Below, piece after piece: positions 7,805-14,926 of a stretch of 32,111 nucleotides of DNA. The stretch's first letter is position 1. Each line of letters starts with the position of its first letter. A model generated the notes under the pieces. It was not told where the DNA came from. It ran no database searches and saw only the letters and a list, made by a program, of their open reading frames with translations. The translations under genes and the position numbers were made by a program. Origin of the DNA: Thermomonas sp. (GTDB lineage: Bacteria > Pseudomonadota > Gammaproteobacteria > Xanthomonadales > Xanthomonadaceae); the NCBI GenBank assembly GCA_020692565.1, contig JAIMKJ010000045.1, positions 1 through 32,111 on the forward strand, in the 5' to 3' direction.

Positions 7805-9238
7805 TCAGACGTTCAGCAGCAGGAATTCGCGCTCCCACGAGCTGATCACGCGGAAGAAGGTTTCGTACTCCTTGCGCTTGACCGAGATGTAGGCGCGCAC
7901 GAACCGTGCGCCCAGAAGATCGTGCAGCGTCGTACAGGTTTCCAGCTGATCAAGCGCTTCGCCGAGCGAACGCGGCAGCTCGAAACCGACATCCTGGGCG
8001 CTGATGGTCAGCGGTGCGGTCGGCAGCAGTTTTTCGCGAATCCCGAACAGGCCGCAGGCCAGGGTGCCGGCCATCGCCAGATAGGGATTGGCATCGGAAC
8101 CGGCGAAACGGCTTTCGACGCGGGTGTTCTCCGGCGTGTCCATCGGCACCCGCAGACCGCAGGTGCGGTTGTCGTAGCCCCACTGCACATTGATCGGCGC
8201 CACCTGCCCCAGCGCCAGACGGCGATAGGAGTTCACGTTCGGCGCGAAGAACGCCATCGTCATCGGCACGTATTTCTGCAGGCCGCCGAGGTAATGCTCG
8301 AAGGTCCGGCTGTGCTTGCCCTCGCCCTTGCCGGTGAAGACGTTCTTTCCGGTCTTGACATCCACCAGGCTCTGGTGGATGTGCATCGCGCTGCCGGGCT
8401 CGTTCTCCATCGGCTTGGCCAGGAAGGTCGCGTATACGCCGTGGCGCATCGCGGCTTCGCGCATCATCCGCTTGAACATGAACACCTGGTCGGCACGCGA
8501 CATCGCATCGGCATGGGTGAAATTGACCTCCAACTGCGCCGCGCCGGATTCGTGGATCAGCGTATCGACGTCCAATTGCATCGCATCGCTGTAGTCGTAC
8601 ATCAGATCGAGGATCGGGTCGAATTCGTTGACCGCGTCGATCGAATACGACTGACGCGCGGTCTCCGGACGACCGGAACGCCCGGCGGGCGGCTGCAGCG
8701 GGAAATCCGGGTCGGTGTTCTTCTGGACCAGGAAGAACTCGACCTCGGGCGCGACCACCGGCCGCAGGCCCAGCGCCTCGTAGGCATCGAGTACGCGTTT
8801 GAGGACGTTGCGCGGGGCGAGTTCGTGGCGTTCACCGGCCTTGGTGTAACAGTCGTGGATGACCTGTGCCGTGGGATCGGTGGCCCAGGGCACCAGCCGT
8901 ACCGTGTCCGGATCCGGGCGCAACAGCATGTCGGCGTCGGAGGGAGAAATCAGGTCGTAGTAATCGTCGGGATAGTCGCCGGTGACGGTGGTGGCGAAGA
9001 TGCCCTCCGGCAGCCGGGTGCCGTAATCGTGCGAGAACTTGTCCGCGGGGATGATCTTGCCGCGCGCGTTGCCGGTGATGTCCGGCACCAGGCATTCGAC
9101 TTCGGTGATGTTGCGTTCCTTCAGCCAGCGGAGCAGCGCGTGTTCGCCGGGTTGGGCGTCTGCAGCGACCGGCGCGGGCTTTCGCTGGGTGACCGTGCGT
9201 TTGGAAGGCGCTTTGCGGGCTGGGGTTTTCGGGCTCAT
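7805..9238 (-). CDS. puuA: Gamma-glutamylputrescine synthetase (glutamate-putrescine ligase)
   Basis: 477 residues from the ATG at 9238, which lies 4 bases after the puuD stop; the frame is open further upstream, but only inside puuD. A glutamine-synthetase fold enzyme that ligates glutamate to putrescine using ATP. Catalytic-domain landmarks in order are PEVEFFLV and AQLEVNF (metal-binding glutamates), GSAMHIHQS (the histidine motif), NVNSYRRL, LRVPMD and ESRFAGSDANPYLA. The first ~32 residues are a Lys/Arg/Pro/Ala-rich tail (SPKTPARKAPSKR) absent from the plus-strand paralogue and from E. coli PuuA as I know it. Close coupling to puuD supports the Puu pathway role rather than ordinary ammonia assimilation. 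Confidence 0.88.
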   Translation of the reverse strand: MSPKTPARKAPSKRTVTQRKPAPVAADAQPGEHALLRWLKERNITEVECLVPDITGNARGKIIPADKFSHDYGTRLPEGIFATTVTGDYPDDYYDLISPSDADMLLRPDPDTVRLVPWATDPTAQVIHDCYTKAGERHELAPRNVLKRVLDAYEALGLRPVVAPEVEFFLVQKNTDPDFPLQPPAGRSGRPETARQSYSIDAVNEFDPILDLMYDYSDAMQLDVDTLIHESGAAQLEVNFTHADAMSRADQVFMFKRMMREAAMRHGVYATFLAKPMENEPGSAMHIHQSLVDVKTGKNVFTGKGEGKHSRTFEHYLGGLQKYVPMTMAFFAPNVNSYRRLALGQVAPINVQWGYDNRTCGLRVPMDTPENTRVESRFAGSDANPYLAMAGTLACGLFGIREKLLPTAPLTISAQDVGFELPRSLGEALDQLETCTTLHDLLGARFVRAYISVKRKEYETFFRVISSWEREFLLLNV

Positions 9239-9242
9239 GCCG

Positions 9243-10034
9243 TCATCGTATCCGTTGGTTGGCGCGTTGTCGGCAGGCATCGCCGAAGGCACGGAAAATG
9301 CCCTGATGGAAAGGATTTTCGAGTACACGCCATTCGGGATGCCATTGCACCGCGAGGAGGAATGGACCGGACGATCCGTCGGAAGGCCCGCAATTGCCGC
9401 GGCGATAGGCTTCGATCAATCCATCCGGCGCGGTCGCCTCCACCGTCAGGCCATCGCCCAGTGCGGCGATGCCCTGCCCGTGCAGCGAGTTGACCCGCAC
9501 GCGCTCCACACCGGCGATACCCGCCAGCCAGCCGCCCGGACTGAGCGCAATCTCGTGGGTCGGCGCGTACTGCCGATCGAGCGGATCGCCCGGGTTCTCG
9601 CGATGATCCATGTAGCCGGCCACTTCATGCACCTTCTGATGCAAACGGCCACCGAAGGCGACGTTGATTTCCTGGAAGCCGCGGCAGATGGCGAGGATCG
9701 GCAGCCCAAGCTCGATCGCCAGCGGAATCAGCGCCAGATTGGTTTCGTCGCGGGCCGGGTCGTGGAGATTGCCTGAGTAGCTGGGCTCGTCGCTGTAGCG
9801 ATGCGGCTCGATATTGCTCACCGAACCGGTCAACAGAACGCCGTCCAGCCCCTCCAGCAGTTGCGGCAGCGGCAACGTCGGCTGCAGGCCGGGGATCAAC
9901 AGCGGCAGACATCCGGCACCGTCGACGACAGCGCGGACATACTTCTCTCCGACCGCGAGAAAAGGGTGCGGGCCGATGACTTTGCGGTCGGTCGGCAGAC
10001 CGACCAGCGGTAGCCGTGCCGATGGCGAGGACAT
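9243..10034 (-). CDS. puuD: Gamma-glutamyl-GABA hydrolase PuuD
   Basis: 263 residues from the ATG at 10034, just before the conserved LPLVGLPTDRK. No good Shine-Dalgarno is seen for this or for the next upstream ATG (10088), so the start is uncertain. It is a class I glutamine amidotransferase-like hydrolase that releases glutamate and GABA from gamma-glutamyl-GABA. The nucleophile is Cys117 in ICRGFQEIN, the catalytic pair is His232/Glu234 in WHPEW, and HGQG is also conserved. Length fits PuuD (about 254). It is the first gene of the minus-strand polyamine cluster and diverges from the second puuA; the shared 220-base spacer holds a large dyad. Confidence 0.92.
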   Translation of the reverse strand: MSSPSARLPLVGLPTDRKVIGPHPFLAVGEKYVRAVVDGAGCLPLLIPGLQPTLPLPQLLEGLDGVLLTGSVSNIEPHRYSDEPSYSGNLHDPARDETNLALIPLAIELGLPILAICRGFQEINVAFGGRLHQKVHEVAGYMDHRENPGDPLDRQYAPTHEIALSPGGWLAGIAGVERVRVNSLHGQGIAALGDGLTVEATAPDGLIEAYRRGNCGPSDGSSGPFLLAVQWHPEWRVLENPFHQGIFRAFGDACRQRANQRIR

Positions 10035-10128
10035 GCGGGAGGCTCTTGGCGAGGCGTCGGGGAAGGGCGTCCGCACGTTAACCGGCATGTTCGATTTCTG
10101 CAACACTCGCCCCCGGCGATCGGCAATC

Positions 10129-10159
10129 AATCGCAGGATGCTGCATTGCAGCAGCGATT
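10129..10159. promoter_or_regulatory. Large dyad in the divergent puuD/puuA2 control region
   Basis: The core is a perfect palindrome, TGCTGCA-T-TGCAGCA at 10139-10153. It is flanked by AATCGC (10129-10134) and GCGATT (10154-10159), which also pair, with a 4-base AGGA offset on the left. It lies centrally in the 220-base spacer between two divergent polyamine genes, a natural place for an operator controlling both directions. I could not define convincing -35/-10 boxes around it. An RNA hairpin in one leader is an alternative. Confidence 0.45.
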
Positions 10160-10254
10160 TTTCGCCGCAACGACGGGAGAGTTGGCAAGATGCCCGTTGA
10201 GTATTCTTGACGCCTTCCAGCCCTTAACGGCAACTGTCACACTGTGCCGAGACC

Positions 10255-11637
10255 ATGAAGAACCCCGCCATCATGCCCGCAAGCCTCACGCCCGAAGACC
10301 TTCTCGCGTTGCAGCAGACTCCCGACTGCGAGTCGGTCGACCTGATCCTGCCCGACATGAACGGCCTGCTGCGCGGCAAACGCATCACCCGCAGCGCGCT
10401 GGAGAAGGTCTACGCCGACGGCATCTGCCTGCCGATGTCGCTGATCGCGACCGACATCACCGGCAATACCGTCGAGGAGACCGGGCTGGGCTACGACATC
10501 GGCGACGAGGACCGCATCTGCCGCCCGGTGCCGGGCACGCTGCGGCCGGTGCCGTGGTCGCCGCGGCCGATGGCGCAACTGCTGCTGTCGATGGAAGACG
10601 CCAACGGCAGCGCCTTCGAAGCCAATCCCCGCGAAGTGCTGAAGCGCGTGCTCGCCCGCTACGCCGCGCGCGGGCTGAAGCCGGTGGTCGCGGTGGAACT
10701 GGAGTTCTATCTCTTCGACCGTCTGCCCGACGCCCACGGCCGGCCGCAACCGCCGGTCAACGCGCACACCGGGGCGCGCAACATGAGCACGCAGGTCTAC
10801 TACATCGAAGACCTCAACGATTTCCACGATTTCATCGATGCCGTCGCCGATGCCTGCCGGATCCAGGGCATCCCGGCCGACACCGCCGTGGCCGAGTACG
10901 CGCCCGGCCAGTTCGAGATCAACCTCAAGCACCGGGACGACGCCCTGCTGGCCTGCGACGATGCGATCTACCTGAAGCGTGCGATCAAGTCGATCGCCCA
11001 GAAACAGGGCTTGCAGGCCAGTTTCATGGCCAAACCACTGGTCGATCAGGCCGGCAGCGGCCTGCACATCCACGCCAGCGTGCTGGATGCGAACGGCGAC
11101 AACATCTTCGCCTGCACGCCGGACGCGCCCTGCGACGCGCTGCGCCACGCCATCGGCGGCCTGCAGCGCAGCGCGAAGGATGGCCTGCTGCTGTTCGCGC
11201 CCAACGCCAACAGCTACCGGCGCTTCGTACTCAATGCGTTCGTACCGCTGAACGAAGTCTGGGGCTTCAACAACCGCACCGTGGCCATGCGCGTGCCGCA
11301 CAGCGACCAGAAGAACACCCGCATCGAGCACCGGATCGCCGGCGCCGACGCGAACGTCTATCTCGCCACCGCCGCGGTGCTGGCCGGCATGCTCGACGGC
11401 ATCGAACACGGTTACGACCCTGGCGCGCCGGTGGTCGGCAACGCCTACGAACAGACCGAGATCAAGACGCCCTACTGGCGCGACTCGATCCGCGACTTCA
11501 TGGCCAGCGATTTCATCGCCGACCAGTTCGGCGAACGCTTCCGCCATATTTACGGCCAGCAGAAGCTGAAGGAACTGCACAGCTTCTATCGCGAAGTGAC
11601 CACGCTGGAATACGACTGGTACCTGCGGTCGGTGTGA
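10255..11637 (+). CDS. Second gamma-glutamylpolyamine synthetase (glutamine synthetase family)
   Basis: 460 residues, same family as the minus-strand puuA but clearly diverged. Landmarks are VELEFYLF, GQFEINL, GSGLHIHAS, NANSYRR, NRTVAMRVP and EHRIAGADANVYLA, so the glutamine-synthetase metal and nucleotide residues appear intact. There is no basic N-terminal tail. The start could be the ATG at 10255 or at 10273; neither has a strong Shine-Dalgarno. It is followed by puuB after a 94-base gap, so this enzyme and PuuB make up the plus-strand half of the divergon. Two ligases may serve different amines (putrescine, cadaverine, spermidine, monoamines); which one is the true PuuA cannot be told from sequence alone. 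Confidence 0.85.
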   Translation: MKNPAIMPASLTPEDLLALQQTPDCESVDLILPDMNGLLRGKRITRSALEKVYADGICLPMSLIATDITGNTVEETGLGYDIGDEDRICRPVPGTLRPVPWSPRPMAQLLLSMEDANGSAFEANPREVLKRVLARYAARGLKPVVAVELEFYLFDRLPDAHGRPQPPVNAHTGARNMSTQVYYIEDLNDFHDFIDAVADACRIQGIPADTAVAEYAPGQFEINLKHRDDALLACDDAIYLKRAIKSIAQKQGLQASFMAKPLVDQAGSGLHIHASVLDANGDNIFACTPDAPCDALRHAIGGLQRSAKDGLLLFAPNANSYRRFVLNAFVPLNEVWGFNNRTVAMRVPHSDQKNTRIEHRIAGADANVYLATAAVLAGMLDGIEHGYDPGAPVVGNAYEQTEIKTPYWRDSIRDFMASDFIADQFGERFRHIYGQQKLKELHSFYREVTTLEYDWYLRSV

Positions 11638-11646
11638 ATGCATCAC

Positions 11647-11710
11647 GTAGGAGGGCCTTCAAGCCCGATCCCGCCTTCCGGGCAACCCTCGGGCCTGAAG
11701 ACCCTCCTAC
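11647..11710. repeat. REP-type inverted repeat, GTAGGAGGGCCTTCAGGCCC family, copy 1
   Basis: Two 22-base arms in inverted orientation (11647-11668 and 11689-11710) differ at two positions and bracket ~20 bases. The arms read GTAGGAGGGCCTTCAAGCCC and, in reverse complement, GTAGGAGGGTCTTCAGGCCC. The same element occurs at 19961-20054. It fills most of the puuA2-puuB gap, where it could form a stable mRNA stem. Confidence 0.75.
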
Positions 11711-11731
11711 AGAACCGGAAACGACGATCCG

Positions 11732-13015
11732 ATGATCTCTGCCCCCTACCCGCCCAGCTGGTACGCCGCCAGCGCCGAGCCGTTGCCGCCGCAGCCGGCA
11801 TTGCGGGGCGATATCGACGCCGATGTCTGCATCCTCGGCGCGGGTTACGTCGGCCTGTCCACAGCATTGGAATTGGCCGAAGCCGGCTACAAAGTCGTGG
11901 TACTCGAAGCCGAGCGCATCGGCTGGGGCGCGTCGGGCCGCAACGGCGGCCAGGTGATCTTCGGCTGGGGCTGCAGCGAAGGCAAACTGGAAACCCTGCT
12001 CGGGCGCGAAGACGCCCGGCGCATGTTCGACTGGTCGCTGGAAAGCATCCGGCTGATCCACGAACGCCGCAAACGCCACGGGATCGACTGCGACTGGCGT
12101 CCCGGACACTGCCACGTCGCGATCAAGCCGCGCCAGGTGCGCGAGTTGCTGGCCTGGCAGGACGAACTCCAGCAACACTACGATTACCCCCTGGCGTGGC
12201 ACGACCGCGCATCGCTGCGCGCGATGCTCGACTCGCCGCGCTATCTGGGCGGACTGTACGACGAACGTTCCGGGCATCTGCATCCGCTGAAGTACGCCTT
12301 CGGCCTCGCCCGCGCGGCGCTCGCGGCCGGCGTGCGCATCTGCGAAGCCAGCAAGGTGCTGCGGATCGAACACGGCACGCGCCCGATCCTGCATACCACC
12401 GACGGCCGCGTGCGCTGCGATTTCGCCGTCCTCGCGGGCAACGCTCTGGTCAAGGGCATCGCCCCGGAGCTCGACCGCAAGATCATGCCGGTCGGCACCT
12501 ACATCGGCGCCACCCGGCCCTTGGGTGAAGCCCGCGCCCGGGCCTTGATCGCCAACGACATGGCCGTCGCCGATACCAACTGGGCGCTGGATTACTTCCG
12601 ACTCGGCAGCGACCACCGCCTGCTGTTCGGCGGCCGTGCCAGTTATTCGAATTTCCAGCCGCCGAATCTGGCCTGGGTGATGACCCGACGGATGCGCAAG
12701 GTGTTTCCGCAACTGGCCGATGTCGATTTCGAGCACGTCTGGGGCGGCACCATCGACATCAGCTTCAACCGCGCGCCGCACTGGGGCCGGATCGGCAAGG
12801 ACAACGTCTATTTCGCGCAGGGCTTCTCCGGGCACGGCGTGAACGTCACCGGTCTGGCCGGCAAGGTCATCGCCGAAGCGATCCGCGGGCAGTCCGGGCG
12901 GCTGGATGTGTTCGAACGCATCCGCCACCGCGATTTCCCCGGCGGCCGCACCTTCCGCACCCCGATGCTGGTCGCGGCGATGGCCTGGTACAAGCTGCGC
13001 GATGCGCTGTGGTGA
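11732..13015 (+). CDS. puuB: Gamma-glutamylputrescine oxidase PuuB
   Basis: 427 residues, FAD-dependent oxidoreductase of the DAO fold. It oxidises gamma-glutamylputrescine to gamma-glutamyl-aminobutyraldehyde, releasing ammonia and hydrogen peroxide. The dinucleotide-binding motif GAGYVGLSTALELAEAG is at about 36-52 and the family hallmark WGASGRNGGQV follows at about 65-75. The C-terminal FAD segment YFAQGFSGHGVNVTGLAG is present. Length matches E. coli PuuB (426). It is the last gene of the plus-strand polyamine unit; the next transcribed feature is the tRNA pair with its own promoter. Confidence 0.93.
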   Translation: MISAPYPPSWYAASAEPLPPQPALRGDIDADVCILGAGYVGLSTALELAEAGYKVVVLEAERIGWGASGRNGGQVIFGWGCSEGKLETLLGREDARRMFDWSLESIRLIHERRKRHGIDCDWRPGHCHVAIKPRQVRELLAWQDELQQHYDYPLAWHDRASLRAMLDSPRYLGGLYDERSGHLHPLKYAFGLARAALAAGVRICEASKVLRIEHGTRPILHTTDGRVRCDFAVLAGNALVKGIAPELDRKIMPVGTYIGATRPLGEARARALIANDMAVADTNWALDYFRLGSDHRLLFGGRASYSNFQPPNLAWVMTRRMRKVFPQLADVDFEHVWGGTIDISFNRAPHWGRIGKDNVYFAQGFSGHGVNVTGLAGKVIAEAIRGQSGRLDVFERIRHRDFPGGRTFRTPMLVAAMAWYKLRDALW

Positions 13016-13045
13016 GGCCCTGCGAAAAAATTGTTCCGCCGATGC

Positions 13046-13074
13046 TTGACGCTTCCGCGGACGCCGTCTAGACT
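13046..13074 (+). promoter_or_regulatory. Sigma70 promoter of the tRNA-Ala/tRNA-Glu unit
   Basis: TTGACG at 13046-13051 and TAGACT at 13069-13074 are separated by exactly 17 bases, near consensus. The expected start, around 13081, is about 16 bases before the mature tRNA-Ala 5' end. Confidence 0.8.
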
Positions 13075-13096
13075 TTTGCGCTCTCCAGACACACAT

Positions 13097-13172
13097 GGGG
13101 CCATAGCTCAGCTGGGAGAGCGCCTGCATGGCATGCAGGAGGTCGGCGGTTCGATCCCGCCTGGCTCCACCA
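13097..13172 (+). tRNA. tRNA-Ala (anticodon GGC)
   Basis: 76 nt. The acceptor stem GGGGCCA pairs with TGGCTCC. The D arm is AGCTCAGCTGGGAGAGC. The anticodon arm CCTGC-ATGGCAT-GCAGG gives anticodon GGC (alanine codon GCC). The T arm GGCGG-TTCGATC-CCGCC is intact and the CCA end is encoded. Confidence 0.97.
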
Positions 13173-13231
13173 AAATTCAAGACGCTTCAGATCGTCAGGC
13201 CGGATTTGAAGCAGTGACAGAGTTCTACGAC

Positions 13232-13307
13232 GTCCCCATCGTCTAGAGGCCTAGGACACCACCCTTTCACGGTGGACACCGGGGTTCGAATCCCCGTGGG
13301 GACGCCA
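13232..13307 (+). tRNA. tRNA-Glu (anticodon TTC)
   Basis: 76 nt. The acceptor stem GTCCCCA pairs with TGGGGAC. The anticodon arm CCACC-CTTTCAC-GGTGG gives anticodon TTC (glutamate). The T arm CGGGG-TTCGAAT-CCCCG is intact and GCCA at the end includes the encoded CCA. It lies 59 bases after tRNA-Ala, evidently in the same transcript. Confidence 0.97.
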
Positions 13308-13314
13308 CTATTCG

Positions 13315-13350
13315 AAACGACGAAGCCCGCTCACGCGGGCTTCGTCGTTT
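13315..13350. terminator. Intrinsic terminator after the tRNA unit, likely bidirectional
   Basis: A perfect 16-bp stem (AAACGACGAAGCCCGC, loop TCAC, complementary arm) begins 8 bases after tRNA-Glu. The right arm ends in TTT followed by TCTC; the left arm begins AAA, so the minus strand also ends in a T-run. It can therefore stop both the tRNA transcript and the convergent DUF1249/ppsR transcript. Confidence 0.88.
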
Positions 13351-13389
13351 TCTCATGCAGAAACGTCAATAACTCAGAACGCGTCGTTC

Positions 13390-13890
13390 TCAAGCATCCG
13401 GCAGTGATGCGGGAAACCTGGCATCGTCGTGCCGCTCGCGCAGACTGGCGGCGCCGTGCCCACGTTCGGCAAGGTACTGCAGCCACTTGCCGAGAAAGGT
13501 GTTCATGCGCAAGCGGTGATCCAGCGCTTCGCCCGGCGCCGGGCACATGCCGATCACGTCCTGCCAGCGCCGGCCGAGATAACAATGCGTCGCTTCCACC
13601 TGTTTGGTATCGCGATAGAGGCGCACGTGCGCGGACGGATCCGGCTCGCCGGTCACCGGGTCGATCAGCGCGTAGCTCAGTCGCAGTTCGACGGTGTAGG
13701 CGTGCTGCGCCACCACGTCCAGATGCAGGTCGAGGCCGTCGCCGACCGAAGACAGATAGCGGCCCTCGCGCAGATCCTCGGGGATGAACAGCCGATGGAG
13801 GCGCTGGTGATTTTCGGCATACAGCGCCATCAACCAGGAGAACCGGTTGATTTTCGTGGCGTCGATCGAGCGGGAAAGGACGTGCGGCAT
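13390..13890 (-). CDS. DUF1249 family protein (YqiB-like)
   Basis: 166 residues from the ATG at 13890, where the conserved part begins; the frame is open upstream but that extension is not conserved in character. It matches the DUF1249/YqiB family by eye: an N-terminal helical region (INRFSWLMALYAENHQRLHRLF), a beta-rich core (LHLDVVAQHAYTVELRLSY), then VRLYRDTKQVEATHC and the C-terminal helix RLRMNTFLGKWLQYLAERG. The function of the family is not established. No signal peptide or membrane segment is seen, so it is probably cytoplasmic. It lies 127 bases downstream of ppsR in the same direction, with an inverted repeat between them, and converges on the tRNA terminator. Confidence 0.75.
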   Translation of the reverse strand: MPHVLSRSIDATKINRFSWLMALYAENHQRLHRLFIPEDLREGRYLSSVGDGLDLHLDVVAQHAYTVELRLSYALIDPVTGEPDPSAHVRLYRDTKQVEATHCYLGRRWQDVIGMCPAPGEALDHRLRMNTFLGKWLQYLAERGHGAASLRERHDDARFPASLPDA

Positions 13891-13913
13891 GCAGCGGATC
13901 GTACACACCCCAT

Positions 13914-13941
13914 GCGATCCGCGACAGCATTGACGGATCGC
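13914..13941. other. Inverted repeat between ppsR and the DUF1249 gene
   Basis: GCGATCCG at 13914-13921 and CGGATCGC at 13934-13941 form a perfect 8-bp inverted repeat with a 12-base spacer. No T-run follows. It may be a transcript hairpin after ppsR or a binding site upstream of the DUF1249 gene; nothing else is seen in this gap. Confidence 0.35.
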
Positions 13942-14017
13942 GGAAACGCGGGGAATATGGGACTCGCTGCGCTGCACGACCGCCCCGGAAATTCCGGCTG
14001 CCCGGTTCGGATTCATC

Positions 14018-14839
14018 TCAATACATCTCGCGATGAATCCCCAGCGTCGTCATCACCTTGCTCGCGATCTCCTCGATCGACGTATGCGTGGTACTCAACG
14101 TGGGAATGCGTTCGGCGCGCAGCATCGCTTCCGCCGCCACGACCTCGCGCTTGCAGGTCTCCAGTTCGGCATAGCGCGAATTGGCCCGGCGCTCCTGGCG
14201 GATCTGCTGCAGCCGGATCGGGTCGATGGTCAGTCCGAACAGCTTGGCGCGGTGCTGCCGCAACCGCGGCGGCAGACGGTCGTGCTCCAGATCTTCTTCG
14301 GTCAGCGGGTAGTTCGCCGCTTTCACGCCGTGATGCATGGCCAGATAGATGCAGGTCGGAGTCTTGCCCGCGCGGGAGACGGCGACCAGAATCACATCGG
14401 CCTCATCGTAGTTGGTGGCCATGCCGTCGTCGTGGGTCAGGGCGAAATTCATCGCATTGATACGGCGGTGATAGGTCTCGAAATCGACGATGCCATGCGC
14501 GTGCCCCACCCGCGACAGCCGCTGTTGGCCCAACTCGCGCTCCAGCGGCTCGATGAACGGGGCGAACACGTCCAGCATCAGCGCCCCGCTCTCGGCCAGC
14601 ACCGCACTGAGATTGGCGTCGACACAGGAACTGACGACGATGGGGCGAGCGTCGAGAGCCACGCCGGCAGCGCGGATCTGCGCTGCGACCTCCACCGCCC
14701 TTTCCGCGGTGTCCACGAACGAGATGCGTTCCGTACGGAAATGCGTCTCGCCGAACTGGGTCAACAGGCTGTGGCCGATGGTTTCGGCGGTGATGCCGGT
14801 ACCGTCGGAGATGTAGAAAACCGGTCGGGTCTGGCTCAT
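14018..14839 (-). CDS. ppsR: PEP synthase regulatory protein PpsR (bifunctional kinase/pyrophosphorylase)
   Basis: 273 residues from the ATG at 14839, the usual size. PpsR inactivates PEP synthase by ADP-dependent phosphorylation of an active-site threonine and reactivates it by phosphate-dependent dephosphorylation. The N-terminus carries the family hallmark [13 protein letters not shown] (residues 8-20). The nucleotide-binding P-loop is VSRAGKT at 154-160, followed by PTCIYLA. The Shine-Dalgarno is weak (GAG close to the start). The gene diverges from its target ppsA across 87 bases. A very long open frame continues upstream in the same frame, antisense to ppsA, but that part is not coding. 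Confidence 0.95.
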   Translation of the reverse strand: MSQTRPVFYISDGTGITAETIGHSLLTQFGETHFRTERISFVDTAERAVEVAAQIRAAGVALDARPIVVSSCVDANLSAVLAESGALMLDVFAPFIEPLERELGQQRLSRVGHAHGIVDFETYHRRINAMNFALTHDDGMATNYDEADVILVAVSRAGKTPTCIYLAMHHGVKAANYPLTEEDLEHDRLPPRLRQHRAKLFGLTIDPIRLQQIRQERRANSRYAELETCKREVVAAEAMLRAERIPTLSTTHTSIEEIASKVMTTLGIHREMY

Positions 14840-14887
14840 GAGGCTCGCATTGGTGGAAGGAGATGGGACTACGCGGCTCGCGGTCTT

Positions 14888-14898
14888 GTTAAAATAAC
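14888..14898. promoter_or_regulatory. Candidate shared -10 region between ppsR and ppsA
   Basis: GTTA-AAA-TAAC is a small palindrome in the otherwise GC-rich 87-base divergent spacer. It offers TAAAAT as a -10 box toward ppsA (14890-14895) and TATTTT as a -10 box toward ppsR. No good -35 box is present on either side, so this is a candidate only. Confidence 0.4.
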
Positions 14899-14926
14899 CG
14901 CTTTCCCGGCGCCGCACCGCGCCCGT

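Noticed and set aside
13173..13231. A third tRNA or small RNA between the two tRNA genes
   Set aside because: The 59-base spacer has only a weak GCTTCA/TGAAGC pairing and no tRNA arms; it is most simply a processed spacer.
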